Shown piece by piece: positions 44,398 through 52,415 of a DNA stretch of 64,000 bases. The position numbers and the translations under genes were made by a program. How positions within the stretch are numbered: the stretch's first letter is position 1; each line of letters starts with the position of its first letter. The stretch is from Sphingobium abikonense NBRC 16140 (GTDB lineage: Bacteria; Pseudomonadota; Alphaproteobacteria; Sphingomonadales; Sphingomonadaceae): positions 62,001 to 126,000 of the forward strand of contig NZ_BCYT01000003.1 in NCBI RefSeq assembly GCF_001598335.1. Reading direction: 5' to 3'. Below the pieces are notes generated by a model that was not told where the DNA came from, made no database searches, and saw only the letters and a list, made by a program, of their open reading frames with translations.

Positions 44398-44910
44398 ATG
44401 GGCCTGCCCCGCACCCTCAAGAACATGAACCTCTTCAACGAAGGTCTCGCCTATGGTGGCGAGGCCAAGACCGTGTCCCTGCCCACCCTCACCCGCAAGA
44501 TGGAGGAATATCGCGGCGGCGGCATGAACGCACCGGTCATGATGGACATGGGCATGGAGGCCATGGAAATGTCCTTCACCGGCGGCGGCCCGCTGCGCGA
44601 CGTGCTGCGCCAGTGGGGCGTGCCGACGATCGACGGCGTCTATCTGCGCTTTGCCGGCGGCTATCAGCAGGACGACAGCGGCGCGGTCGACGCGATCGAG
44701 GTCATCGTGCGCGGCCGCTATTCCGAGATCGAGATGGGCGATCAGGAAGTCGGCGAGCCGGGCGAGTTCACCGCCACCATGGCGCTGGCCTATTACAAGC
44801 TGGTCTGGAACGGCCGCACCGAAATCGAGATCGACCCCATCAACATGATCGAGATTGTCGGTGGCGTCGACCGCACCGCCGAACTGCGCGCCGCGATCGG
44901 CAGCTACTGA
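44398..44910 (+). CDS. Tail tube protein (P2 gpFII type)
   Basis: 170 residues beginning MGLPRTLKNMNLFNEGLAYGGEAKTVSLPTLTRKMEEYRGGGMNAPV, the tube-protein start. The rest (GVPTIDGVYLRFAGGYQ, GRYSEIEMGDQEVGEPGEFTATMALAYYKLVWNG and EIDPINMIEIVGGVDR) matches the FII family. It builds the inner tube through which DNA passes. GACAGGAG precedes the ATG. Confidence 0.95.
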   Translation: MGLPRTLKNMNLFNEGLAYGGEAKTVSLPTLTRKMEEYRGGGMNAPVMMDMGMEAMEMSFTGGGPLRDVLRQWGVPTIDGVYLRFAGGYQQDDSGAVDAIEVIVRGRYSEIEMGDQEVGEPGEFTATMALAYYKLVWNGRTEIEIDPINMIEIVGGVDRTAELRAAIGSY

Positions 44911-44968
44911 CCCTGCGGCCCGGCGCCGCGCCGGGCCAGCTCCCTTCCCCTGACCACCGGAGAGCATC

Positions 44969-45277
44969 ATGTCCGCGCCCACCACGCCCGAATTTCGCAC
45001 CATCACGCTCGACGCGCCGATCGTGCGCGGCGAACAGACCATCGAAACCCTCCAGCTGCGCAAGCCCAAGTCCGGCGAACTGCGCGGCCTCTCCCTGGTC
45101 GATCTGGGCCAGTTGAAGGTCGACGCGCTGACCAAGCTGCTGCCCCGCATCGCCATGCCCGTCATCACAGAGGCGGACGCGGCCAATATGGAGCCGGCGG
45201 ACCTGCTCGCCTGCGGCGCGGAGATCGGCAGTTTTTTGCTTCAGAAGTCGCAGCGCACGGCGCTCCTCGATCAGTAG
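44969..45277 (+). CDS. Tail assembly chaperone E (P2 gpE type)
   Basis: 102 residues, the zero-frame product. It starts MSAPTTPEFRTITLDAPIVRGEQTIETLQLRKPKSGELRGLSLVDLGQLKVDALTKLLPRIAMPVI, the gpE family pattern. Near the 3' end AGT-TTT-TTG contains the slippery heptamer T TTT TTG that would let some ribosomes shift to -1 and make the longer E-E' fusion. E and E' help tape measure and tube assemble, in a fixed ratio. The GGAGAGC ribosome site lies eight bases before the ATG. Confidence 0.92.
   Translation: MSAPTTPEFRTITLDAPIVRGEQTIETLQLRKPKSGELRGLSLVDLGQLKVDALTKLLPRIAMPVITEADAANMEPADLLACGAEIGSFLLQKSQRTALLDQ
45232..45238 (+). other. Slippery site for programmed -1 frameshift (E to E')
   Basis: T TTT TTG in frame X XXY YYZ with gene E. 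The -1 frame stays open from here through the E' region to the stop at 45415-45417, giving a predicted fusion of about 149 residues. P2 uses the same heptamer in gene E. Confidence 0.85.
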
Positions 45278-45285
45278 ATGATGCG

Positions 45286-45417
45286 ATGGCGGACGTCGCC
45301 ATCATCTTCCACTGGCCGCCCCAGGCCATGGACGGGATGGACCTGTCCGAACTGATGGGCTGGCGCGCGCAGGCCGCGCGCCGCTCCCAACACCCTGAGA
45401 AACCCGGAAAGCGATAA
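45286..45417 (+). CDS. GpE' C-terminal extension (frameshift product of E)
   Basis: A 43-codon frame reading M-A-D-V-A-I-I-F-H-W-P-P-Q-A-M-D-G-M-D-L-S-E-L-M-G-W-R-A-Q-A. It matches the P2 GpE' type (IFHWPP, L-x-E-L-x-x-W-R). It lies in the -1 frame of gene E and is continuous with it after the slippery site, so it is probably made mainly as an E-E' fusion rather than from its own ATG. Its stop overlaps the tape-measure ATG (TAATG). Confidence 0.85.
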   Translation: MADVAIIFHWPPQAMDGMDLSELMGWRAQAARRSQHPEKPGKR

Positions 45418-47867
45418 TGGCCGACAGGAACCTCCGACTACAGGTCATTCTTGAGGCGCTGGACAAGGTGACGGCGCCGCTCAAATCCATCACCGGTGCG
45501 TCGTCCGCCGCGCGCAAGGATCTGGCGAAGACGCAGGAGGAACTGAAAAACCTCGACGCGCTGCAAAAGCAGGTCGGTCGCTTCAAGTCCGCGGAATCCC
45601 GCTTCGCCGATGACACCCGCCAATATCAGGAGACGCAGGCCAAACTGGCGGCCCTGCGCGACCAGCTGGAGGCGACCGAAAAGCCGACGAAGAAGCTGCG
45701 CACCGAGTTCGAGCGCGCGGAGAGACAGGCCGCCGCGCTTGCCACCCGCCTCGACAGCGGCGGCGCGGAATTGCAGCAGCTGTCGGCGAAGCTGTCGGCC
45801 GCCGGCATCGACGTCGCCGATCTGGCCTCCCATGAAAACCGGCTCGCCGATCGCACCGCCGACGCGAACCGGGTCTTGCGCCAGCAGGCCGCCCAGCTGG
45901 AGAAGGTCAACCAGGCGAAACGCGACAGCGAGAAGCTGAACGACGTCAGCAACAAGGCCACCGGCATGGGCCTGGGCATGATCGCCGCTGGCGCCGCCGC
46001 CGGCACGCCGATCGTCATGGCGGCCAAACAGGCGATGACGCTGGAAAGCGCCATGGCCGACGTGCGCAAGGTCACGAACATGGCGTCGCCCCAGATCGAT
46101 CGCATGTCGAACGACTTCCTCGACATGAGCGAGCAAATCCCGATGGCGGCCAGCGAACTGGCGACTATCGCCGGCGCCGCCGGCGCGGCAGGCGTCGGCA
46201 TGGACAAGTTCGGCAAGCCGATGCGCGATCAACGCGAGCAACTGCTCGCCTTCACTACCGATGCGGCCGAAATGGGCGTGGCCTTCGACATGACGGCCGA
46301 CGTCGCGGGCGAGACGATGGCCAAGTGGCGCACCGCCTTTGAACTGCCTCAGGAGGGCGTCCGCGCCCTGGGCGACGGCGTCAATGCTCTCACGAATCGC
46401 TTTGGCGGCAAAGCGGCCAATGTCACCGACATCATCACCCGCATCGGGCCGCTGGGCAAGGTCGCCGGCCTGGCCGCGCCGGAAATCGCGGCATTGGGTT
46501 CGACCCTCGATTCCATCGGCATCCCCAGCGAAGTCGCCGCCACCGGCATCAAGAACACGATGCTGGCCCTGACCAAGGGCGAAGCAGCGACCAAGGGCCA
46601 GCAGGAAGCCTATAAGGCGCTGGGGCTGGAGGCGACCGACGTCGGCAAGCGGATGCAGAAGGATGCCGCCGGCGCGATCATTGACGTCATGGAGCGCATC
46701 GGCAAGCTGGACCCAGACAAGCAGTCGGGTATCCTGACCCAGCTATTCGGATCGGAAAGCGTCGCGGCCATTGCGCCCATGCTGACCAATCTCGACGGGC
46801 TGAAACAGCGGCTCGCCCTGGTCGGTGACGCCAACAAGACCGCCGGCTCCATGCATGGGGAATTTCTCAACCGCATCGCCACCACAGAGGGCGCGGCGGG
46901 CCTCGCGAGCAATGCCCTGTCGGGTCTCAACATCACCATGGGCAAGGCGCTGCTGCCGACCGTGGTCAAGGTCTCCGAATATGTGGGCGCCGCCGCGTCG
47001 GCCGTGCGCGGTTGGGCGCAGGAACATCCGCTGCTGGCGAAGGGCATCATGATCTTCATGGGCGTGGGGGCGGCGCTGCTGATCCTGCTCGGCGGCATCG
47101 CGCTCGCCTTCGCCGCCCTGACCGCCGCCGCCGCGCCGCTGGGCATCGCCCTGGGGCCGTTGCTGCTGATCGTCGCGGCCATTGCCGCCGTCGCGGCCGC
47201 CGCCTTCCTGATCTACGATAATTGGGGGGCGATTGCCGGATGGTTCGGCGGGTTGTGGGGCAGCATCAAGGCCATAGTGTCCGGCGCGATCGGCTTTCTA
47301 ATCAACGCCTTCCTGTCCTTCCACCCGCTCGGCCTGCTGATCCGCGCCTTCATGCCCGCGCTCGCCTATCTCCGATCGCTCAACTTCACCGAGATCGGGC
47401 GGAACCTGATACAGGGGCTGATCAACGGCGTAACGGGGATGCTGGGCGCGCTGAAATCCACGATTGTCAATGCCGCAACCTCGGTCGCCAACTGGTTCAA
47501 GGAAAAGCTGGGCATCAACTCGCCATCGCGCGTGTTCGCCGGGCTGGGCGGCTTCGTCATGGCGGGTCTGGATCAGGGTCTAGCCGCCAATGCGGACGGG
47601 CCGCTGGCGCGCATCACCGACCTTTCGGGCCAGATGACGAGAGCCTTGAGCGTCGGCGCCGCCGGCGCGGCGGTCGCCGGCGCCGGCATGGCGATGGCGC
47701 AGCCCGCCGGCACCGCTGCCGCCCCGGCCGCCGCACCGATGCAGGCGACCTACAATATCACCATCCACGCCGGCGCGGCGCCCGCACAGGACATCGCCGA
47801 CCAGGTGCGCGCCGCGATCGAGCAGATCGAGCGCGAACGACACGCGCGCGGCTTTGGCGACGATTGA
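45417..47867 (+). CDS. Tail tape measure protein (P2 gpT type)
   Basis: 816 residues, like P2 gpT. It begins MADRNLRLQVILEALDKVTAPLKSITGASSAARKDLAKTQEELKNL and has a long coiled coil to about residue 180. The TIGR01760-like phage tail tape-measure region follows (MTLESAMADVRKVTNMASPQIDRMSNDFLDMSEQIPMAASELATIAGAAGAAGVGM). Hydrophobic spans lie near 540-600 (GIMIFMGVGAALLILLGGIALAF, LLLIVAAIAAVAAAAFLIYD). It sets tail length and passes into the host envelope on infection, so it is the probable target of Ltp-type exclusion proteins. Confidence 0.94.
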   Translation: MADRNLRLQVILEALDKVTAPLKSITGASSAARKDLAKTQEELKNLDALQKQVGRFKSAESRFADDTRQYQETQAKLAALRDQLEATEKPTKKLRTEFERAERQAAALATRLDSGGAELQQLSAKLSAAGIDVADLASHENRLADRTADANRVLRQQAAQLEKVNQAKRDSEKLNDVSNKATGMGLGMIAAGAAAGTPIVMAAKQAMTLESAMADVRKVTNMASPQIDRMSNDFLDMSEQIPMAASELATIAGAAGAAGVGMDKFGKPMRDQREQLLAFTTDAAEMGVAFDMTADVAGETMAKWRTAFELPQEGVRALGDGVNALTNRFGGKAANVTDIITRIGPLGKVAGLAAPEIAALGSTLDSIGIPSEVAATGIKNTMLALTKGEAATKGQQEAYKALGLEATDVGKRMQKDAAGAIIDVMERIGKLDPDKQSGILTQLFGSESVAAIAPMLTNLDGLKQRLALVGDANKTAGSMHGEFLNRIATTEGAAGLASNALSGLNITMGKALLPTVVKVSEYVGAAASAVRGWAQEHPLLAKGIMIFMGVGAALLILLGGIALAFAALTAAAAPLGIALGPLLLIVAAIAAVAAAAFLIYDNWGAIAGWFGGLWGSIKAIVSGAIGFLINAFLSFHPLGLLIRAFMPALAYLRSLNFTEIGRNLIQGLINGVTGMLGALKSTIVNAATSVANWFKEKLGINSPSRVFAGLGGFVMAGLDQGLAANADGPLARITDLSGQMTRALSVGAAGAAVAGAGMAMAQPAGTAAAPAAAPMQATYNITIHAGAAPAQDIADQVRAAIEQIERERHARGFGDD

Positions 47868-47878
47868 GGGAGGCTTGC

Positions 47879-48292
47879 ATGCACCTGATGGCCCTTGGCA
47901 TGTTCCTGTTCCAGATCCCGACACTCGCCTATGACGAGATGCAGCGGAAGACACAGTGGCGTCATGCCCGCTCGACCCGTGTCGGCGCACGCGATGCCAC
48001 CCAATATATGGGCGTGGGCGACGAAACGATCAGCCTATCCGGCTCGGTCTATGCCGAGATTGCCGATGGCCGTGTCTCGCTCGATGATCTGCGCGCCATG
48101 GCCGATGATGGCGAGGCGCTGCCGCTGGTCGATGGCGGCGGCAGCGTCTACGGCAATTTCGTGATCGAGGCGATCGATGAGCGCCACGCCTATCTGCTCG
48201 CCGATGGCGCGGCCCGCCGGATCGACTTCGCCATCGACCTGCTGCGGGTCGATGATCCCGCGCCCACCAACAGCGCCGGGGCTGCGGCGTGA
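47879..48292 (+). CDS. Tail protein U (P2 gpU type)
   Basis: 137 residues from the ATG at 47879 (GAGGGAGG upstream). MHLMALGMFLFQIPTLAYDEMQRKTQWRHARSTRVGARDATQYMGVGDETISLSGSVYAEI matches the gpU family. LVDGGGSVYGNFVIEAIDERH is also typical. It caps or terminates the tail tube. Its stop overlaps the D start (GTGA). Confidence 0.94.
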   Translation: MHLMALGMFLFQIPTLAYDEMQRKTQWRHARSTRVGARDATQYMGVGDETISLSGSVYAEIADGRVSLDDLRAMADDGEALPLVDGGGSVYGNFVIEAIDERHAYLLADGAARRIDFAIDLLRVDDPAPTNSAGAAA

Positions 48293-49299
48293 CCGATCGC
48301 ATCAACAATATGGCGGACTGGCGGGTGACGCTGGACGGCGCGGACCTGACCGATCGGCTGCGCCCGCGCCTGGTGTCGCTGACCCTTTCGGAAAAGCGCG
48401 GCGATGAAGCCGACCAGCTGGATATTGTCCTGACCGATCATGACGGCGCGCTGGCCATCCCGAAGGAGGGCGCCGTGCTGCGCGTCCAGCTGGGCTGGAA
48501 ACAGGGGCGCGATGTCACGGTCGGGCTGATCGACAAGGGCAGTTTCAAGGTCGATGACGTGTCGCACAGCGGCCCGCCCGACCAGATCACCATCAAGGCG
48601 CGCGCCGCCGACTTCACCAGCGCGATCAGGAATCGCCGCGCGCAAAGCTGGAAGAACACCACACTGAGCGCGGTCCTGCGCGAGGTGGCGGGGCGCAATG
48701 GCCTGACGGCCCGCATAGCGCCCGCGCTGGCGTCGATCGCGCTGCCGGCGGCCACACAGAGCCGGGAAAGCGATATCGCCTTCCTGCGCCGCCTGGGGCG
48801 GGAAAATGACGCCGTCGCCACCATCAAGGACAAGCATCTGATCTTCGCGCCCAAGGGCGCCGGCCAGACCAGCACCGGCCAGGCGCTGCCGACCCTGACC
48901 ATTCGCCGCCGTGACGGCGATCGTCACCAGTGGCAGCGGCAGAAGCGCGACGGGCAGGAAGGCGTGACCGCGACCTGGCATGACAGGGGCAGCGCCAAGC
49001 GCCAGACCGTCACCATGGGCGCGGAAGACGGCGCTAAGAAGCTGCGCAAGGTCTATCCCGATCAGGCGTCGGCGCGCCGCGCGGCCAGCGCCGAACGCGA
49101 CCGGATCAAGCGGGCGCCCGCGACCTTCGACATGAAGCTGGCGCTAGGCCGACCCGACGCCGTGCCCGAAGCCCGCATAGCGGTGACGGGGTTCAAGGCG
49201 GAAATCGATGCGACCCAATGGCTGGTTTCGGAAGTGACCCACCGGCTCGACAAGGCGGGCGGGTTCACCACCGATATCAGGATGGAGACGGCGGCCTGA
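48289..49299 (+). CDS. Late control protein D (P2 gpD, tail hub)
   Basis: 336 residues of the gpD/gp27-like hub family: WRVTLDGADLTDRLRPRLVSLTLSEKRGDEADQLDIVLTDHDG, LRVQLGWKQG, VSHSGPPDQITIKARAADF, SWKNTTLSAVLREVAGRNGLTARI and the final TQWLVSEVTHRLDKAGGFTTDIRMET. It forms the baseplate hub below the spike. GTG start at 48289 overlaps the U stop; ATG 48310 is possible. It is the last gene of the V unit and meets brnA tail to tail with no gap. Confidence 0.94.
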   Translation: MTDRINNMADWRVTLDGADLTDRLRPRLVSLTLSEKRGDEADQLDIVLTDHDGALAIPKEGAVLRVQLGWKQGRDVTVGLIDKGSFKVDDVSHSGPPDQITIKARAADFTSAIRNRRAQSWKNTTLSAVLREVAGRNGLTARIAPALASIALPAATQSRESDIAFLRRLGRENDAVATIKDKHLIFAPKGAGQTSTGQALPTLTIRRRDGDRHQWQRQKRDGQEGVTATWHDRGSAKRQTVTMGAEDGAKKLRKVYPDQASARRAASAERDRIKRAPATFDMKLALGRPDAVPEARIAVTGFKAEIDATQWLVSEVTHRLDKAGGFTTDIRMETAA

Positions 49300-49557
49300 T
49301 CACGCCACGGATTTACGCAGCGCCTCATTGATTCGCGACTGCCAGCCCGGCCCACCGGCCCGGAACCGCTCCAGCACATCCTTGTCGATCCGCAGTGACA
49401 CCTGTTCCTTGTTCGATCCGCGTGGGCGTCCGACTTTCGTTTTGGGGAAGGCTGCGGCCAGTTCAGGGAAATCGCTGATCGGGCGTGCTCGCGCGAAATC
49501 CTCTGCCGTCCACTCCGGGTTATCTTCGTCGAAAATGACAGGGCGTTCCTTAGACAT
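49300..49557 (-). CDS. brnA: BrnA-type antitoxin
   Basis: 85 residues. The N-terminal ERPVIFDEDNPEWTAEDFARARP and the C-terminal ribbon-helix-helix KEQVSLRIDKDVLERFRAGGPGWQSRINEALRKSV are the BrnA pattern. It binds the BrnT toxin and represses the pair. The start overlaps the toxin gene by eight bases, as in brnT-brnA operons. Its stop abuts gene D on the opposite strand. Confidence 0.88.
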   Translation of the reverse strand: MSKERPVIFDEDNPEWTAEDFARARPISDFPELAAAFPKTKVGRPRGSNKEQVSLRIDKDVLERFRAGGPGWQSRINEALRKSVA

Positions 49558-49798
49558 GACGCTTCATCTCCTTCTGGTGCGCACGACGCAGGCTGATGAC
49601 GCGAACCACCGATCCGCGCAGCGTCACGGCCGCGCAATAGTTCAGCCCGTCGATCAGGCCATAAATGCGGAAACGGCGTTCGGCGAACCGATCATCCTCA
49701 ACAACGACTGCCTGCTCCAGATCGGCGGCCCGCGAGAGGGAAATGCCGTGCTTCTCGATATTGACGGCGTCCTTCGTGGGGTCGAACTCAATTTCCAT
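49550..49798 (-). CDS. brnT: BrnT-type ribonuclease toxin
   Basis: 82 residues matching BrnT: EIEFDPTKDAVNIEKHGISLSRAADLEQAVVVEDDRFAERRFRIYGLIDGLNYCAAVTLRGSVVRVISLRRAHQKEMKRH. The FDP-K-N-KHGIS start and the basic RVISLRRAHQKE segment are the usual ones; BrnT is a RelE-fold ribonuclease. It is transcribed before its antitoxin. The upstream bases (49799-49856) are AT-rich and probably carry the autoregulated promoter. Likely a maintenance or phage-defence module in the prophage. Confidence 0.88.
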   Translation of the reverse strand: MEIEFDPTKDAVNIEKHGISLSRAADLEQAVVVEDDRFAERRFRIYGLIDGLNYCAAVTLRGSVVRVISLRRAHQKEMKRHV

Positions 49799-49856
49799 GA
49801 CAATTTATGTAGCTTCAAAAATAGGATGATGCAACATTTTTTGTAGATGCGAAAAT

Positions 49857-49881
49857 GGCCGGGAAATATAATTCCCCGGCC
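49857..49881 (-). terminator. Terminator after the Ltp-domain gene
   Basis: Reading leftward, GGCCGGGGAATT pairs with AATTT-type TTTCCCGGCC, giving an 8-9-bp stem, then ATTTT. It lies 38 bases past the stop of the gene at 49919 and before brnT. Confidence 0.65.
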
Positions 49882-49918
49882 ACCCTCGAGCGTTTCAATT
49901 TCAATCAAAAGCAGGGCG

Positions 49919-50557
49919 TCAGCAGGCACCCGCCTGCTTCGCACCAAAGGTTGCTTCGCTCACCGTGTATTGGCTACCGGCACTGGAAGACAGTTGTTCA
50001 ATAAGACCCTTGCAGGAGAAACCGCTCATTTCAAGATACTGCTTGGCGGAGCGTGCAGCCTGTTCTTTCCAGTCGATGTTCAAGCTATCGACCGCTACGG
50101 TCGCATCGGCAACAGCATAACCATTCCCGGCATCTGACGACAGTTGATCAATGAGACCGTCGCGCGAGAAGCCAGATATACTGATATACTGCTGTGCAGA
50201 GCGCGCTGCATTCTGTTGGGGTCCGGTTAGGTTGCTAGCTGATAATTCCATGACATCAGCCTGCCCTTGACCTTCACTGGATGGTTCCACCGTTGCAGAA
50301 CCGCCCCTTTCCCCAGTCGGATTGCTAGCGGCGGGCTTCTGGTCTCCCCCGGCGATTGCGCCAATCACGATGAGCATGACAAGGATGCCAACCATGACCA
50401 AGCACCCCTTGCCCAGCCCCTTCCTTTTCAGCGGTGGCGCTGGCGCGGCCTTCACCTCGGCGGGTTGGCCGGTTTCGAAGCTATAGTGGCAGAAGCGGCA
50501 GATTTTGGCTTCCGCTTTCACCGCCTCGGCACATTGCGGACATGTCTTTTCGGTCAT
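49919..50557 (-). CDS. Zinc-ribbon membrane protein with two Ltp domains, probable superinfection exclusion
   Basis: 212 residues from the ATG at 50557, preceded by GGGGGGAAAT. Residues 6-23 form a zinc ribbon (CPQC and CRFC), followed by a Pro/Lys linker and one membrane span at about 52-69 (CLVMVGILVMLIVIGAIA). Two tandem repeats of about 45 residues then match the Ltp family: QQNAARSAQQYISISGFSRDGLIDQLSSDAG and QAARSAKQYLEMSGFSCKGLIEQLSSSAG. Ltp of streptococcal phage TP-J34 blocks DNA injection by binding the tape-measure protein. Here the domains would face the periplasm in a Gram-negative lysogen. It has its own promoter region next to the repressor. Confidence 0.85.
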   Translation of the reverse strand: MTEKTCPQCAEAVKAEAKICRFCHYSFETGQPAEVKAAPAPPLKRKGLGKGCLVMVGILVMLIVIGAIAGGDQKPAASNPTGERGGSATVEPSSEGQGQADVMELSASNLTGPQQNAARSAQQYISISGFSRDGLIDQLSSDAGNGYAVADATVAVDSLNIDWKEQAARSAKQYLEMSGFSCKGLIEQLSSSAGSQYTVSEATFGAKQAGAC

Positions 50558-50769
50558 TATTTCCCCCCAGGGCCATGCAGTGCGAGGGGATAAATGCCGT
50601 TCAAGATACTTATCCACAAGGATTTTTTCTGGGCGGCGTTTACCTCTTTCCTACCGTTCCTTCTTTAGCCAGATGGGAACGAACAGGGAACATTCGGAGT
50701 GTGCGGAGTTGAGCGGGCTAGCGATCAGGTTGACGCCGGGATGTGATTTTGCCTGCCAGCCATGCACCG

Positions 50770-51258
50770 TCAGGTGCGCGACGATGGCGCAGCTGCGCGA
50801 TGATCTCTGGCGTGAGATTGAGGCGCTTCTGCGTCTGCAGGTGATAAATCCCCGTTTGGATCGAGCACGAGAGGTCCACATGCTGCGATCCCAGATGGAA
50901 GCCGTCGAGCGAGAATTTCAGCGGCTTCGTCTTTCGTCGCCCCGTCAGGCACCAGCACGAGCAGGCTGCGGAACATGTCACGCAGCGCGGCCTCACTAGG
51001 AAGCGCAACCTTCATCGCGAAATACTGGACCGCAGCGGCGCGGGGCGCCCCCTGTTCAGCGTTCGGTACGCCCCGAAGCCAATCTAGTTCGACGCCGAGC
51101 GCTCCTGCAATTTCCGGCAAGAAACGGGACCGTTGGGTTTTACCAACCAATATCTGGCTGATCGCGCCTTGAGTGCATCCCGCAGCGTCGGCCAGTTCAC
51201 TCTGGTCCATGTTTCGCGCGGCCATCGCTTCGCGCAGGCGGTCAGCAAGAACGGTCAT
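50770..51258 (-). CDS. CI-like phage repressor (XRE helix-turn-helix)
   Basis: 162 residues from ATG 51258. The N-terminal XRE domain is LADRLREAMAARNMDQSELADAAGCTQGAISQILVGKTQRSRFLPEIAGALGVELDWLRG, a standard HTH. The C-terminal half (AAVQYFAMKVALPSEAALRDMFRSLLVLVPDGATKDEAAEILARRLPSG) is helical and lacks the S24 peptidase residues, so it is not a LexA-type cleavable repressor. It is divergent from the Cro-like gene across an operator-like region. It probably keeps the prophage silent. A start at 51294 is possible. Confidence 0.85.
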   Translation of the reverse strand: MTVLADRLREAMAARNMDQSELADAAGCTQGAISQILVGKTQRSRFLPEIAGALGVELDWLRGVPNAEQGAPRAAAVQYFAMKVALPSEAALRDMFRSLLVLVPDGATKDEAAEILARRLPSGIAACGPLVLDPNGDLSPADAEAPQSHARDHRAAAPSSRT

Positions 51259-51340
51259 TTCAATGTCATAGCCTAAAAATATTAGCTGGCTCATGCAGTT
51301 TGCTATTGCAGATATAATAGATAACTATTATTTCGGCCGC
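51259..51340. promoter_or_regulatory. Operator/promoter region between repressor and Cro-like gene
   Basis: This AT-rich spacer holds a 7-bp-arm dyad, ATAATAG-ATAA-CTATTAT (51314-51331), and further CTATT/AATAG half-sites at 51303 and 51316. The same half-site appears several times, as expected for a lysis-lysogeny switch. The divergent promoters must lie here. Confidence 0.65.
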
Positions 51341-51694
51341 ATGTCGCACGATGATCAAGCCCAATCATGGTATCAGGAGGCCCGCGCCGCTTTCCTCAGC
51401 GCGGTACGGATCGCCGAGGGGCAGGTGCGCTTCGCGAAGATTTGTCACTGCACGCAGGGCAATGTCTCGCAACTCATTCGGCGTGGGTCGCTGCTGCCTG
51501 GTCGCTTCGTCCTCAACGTTGAGGACGCCACAGGCGTATCCCGTCATGCCCTTCGTCCCGACATTTATCCCCTTCAAGCGCCCCGGCGGATCGAGTTCGG
51601 CTCCGATCAAGTCACGGTAGAGATCATACCTCCCGCGAACGATCATGTCGCTTGCGATCAGAGTGCGGAAACGCAACGAAAGGACATCGACTGA
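51341..51694 (+). CDS. Cro/YdaS-like early regulator
   Basis: 117 residues from the ATG at 51341. The HTH is ICHCTQGNVSQLIRRGSLLPGRFVLNVEDATGVSRHALRPDIYP; the R-P-D-I-Y-P ending is the hallmark of YdaS/Cro-like proteins. It is preceded by a helical VRIAEGQVRFAK. It probably competes with the repressor at the shared operators to start the lytic programme. First gene of the rightward early operon that ends at the integrase. Confidence 0.85.
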   Translation: MSHDDQAQSWYQEARAAFLSAVRIAEGQVRFAKICHCTQGNVSQLIRRGSLLPGRFVLNVEDATGVSRHALRPDIYPLQAPRRIEFGSDQVTVEIIPPANDHVACDQSAETQRKDID

Positions 51695-51927
51695 TGCCTG
51701 CGCGCACCCATTCACAGGAGCCTGAAACCAGCGCTCCCACCTATGCCCTGCGCGGCCGTTTCGTGGCTAGCCAGCCCTTCCCCGTCGCCGCCGACTTGGT
51801 CGACCGCGGCCCTCCCGCTCCTGAATATGAAACGGGGTGGCCGCGCTGGTTCAGCAGCGCAGCCTTTACGCTGATCAGCATGGCAACCCTGTTCGCCATG
51901 TGCGCGATGGGCCGGGCGGGAGCGTGA
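51694..51927 (+). CDS. Small membrane protein of the early operon (77 aa)
   Basis: 77 residues, starting at an ATG that overlaps the Cro-like stop (TGATG). A polar N-terminal 50 residues (PARTHSQEPETSAPTYALRGRF) precede one membrane span (FSSAAFTLISMATLFAMCAMG). No family is recognised. Overlaps at both ends show it belongs to the early transcript. Confidence 0.6.
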   Translation: MPARTHSQEPETSAPTYALRGRFVASQPFPVAADLVDRGPPAPEYETGWPRWFSSAAFTLISMATLFAMCAMGRAGA

Positions 51928-52415
51928 CAAAGGCCCGCGCCCCTCTCAGCTTCGCCCTGGCGATCCACGAAGCCACGCTCTTCCTCGGCATCCCCGTCGC
52001 GACCCGCGTGACGGGCCGCGCCAAGCGGACGCTGGAACTGTGGCGTGAGGGCGGCAAGCGGGCGACCCCGTCGCTCGCCCAGGCATTCGCCCTCGATCGC
52101 GCCTATGTCGAGGCGGGCGGGACCGGCTTGCCGCCGATCATCGCGAGCTACCTGCGCCAGATCGAAACGATCATGGTTAGCCCCGCCGCGTGCCGGGCCG
52201 GTCTGCTCTCCGACCTGGGCTATGTGGCGCGGGAATCGAGCGACGCCTTCGCCGCCAGCCTCGCCCTGACCCAGCCGGGTGCCAGCGCCACGGCGATCCA
52301 CCACGCCATAGCGGAAGCCGAGCAATCGGAACGCGCCATCACGCGCCTGCTCGCCCGCCTCAAATCCTTCCTGCCCGGCAATAGGGCCGCGCTTGGGAAA
52401 ACGGGGGAAAGCTGA
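51924..52415 (+). CDS. Unknown early protein (possible phage regulatory protein)
   Basis: 163 residues from a GTG that overlaps the previous stop (GTGA). It is helical: SFALAIHEATLFLGIPVATRVTGRAKRTLELWREGGKRATPSLAQAFALDRAYVEAGGTGLPPIIASYLRQIE, then RESSDAFAASLALTQPGASATAIHHAIAEAEQSERAITRLLARLKSF. Position and the N-terminal HTH-like segment suggest a CII- or Cox-like regulator, but I see no decisive motif. The stop is directly followed by the Ogr-like gene. Confidence 0.65.
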   Translation: MTKARAPLSFALAIHEATLFLGIPVATRVTGRAKRTLELWREGGKRATPSLAQAFALDRAYVEAGGTGLPPIIASYLRQIETIMVSPAACRAGLLSDLGYVARESSDAFAASLALTQPGASATAIHHAIAEAEQSERAITRLLARLKSFLPGNRAALGKTGES

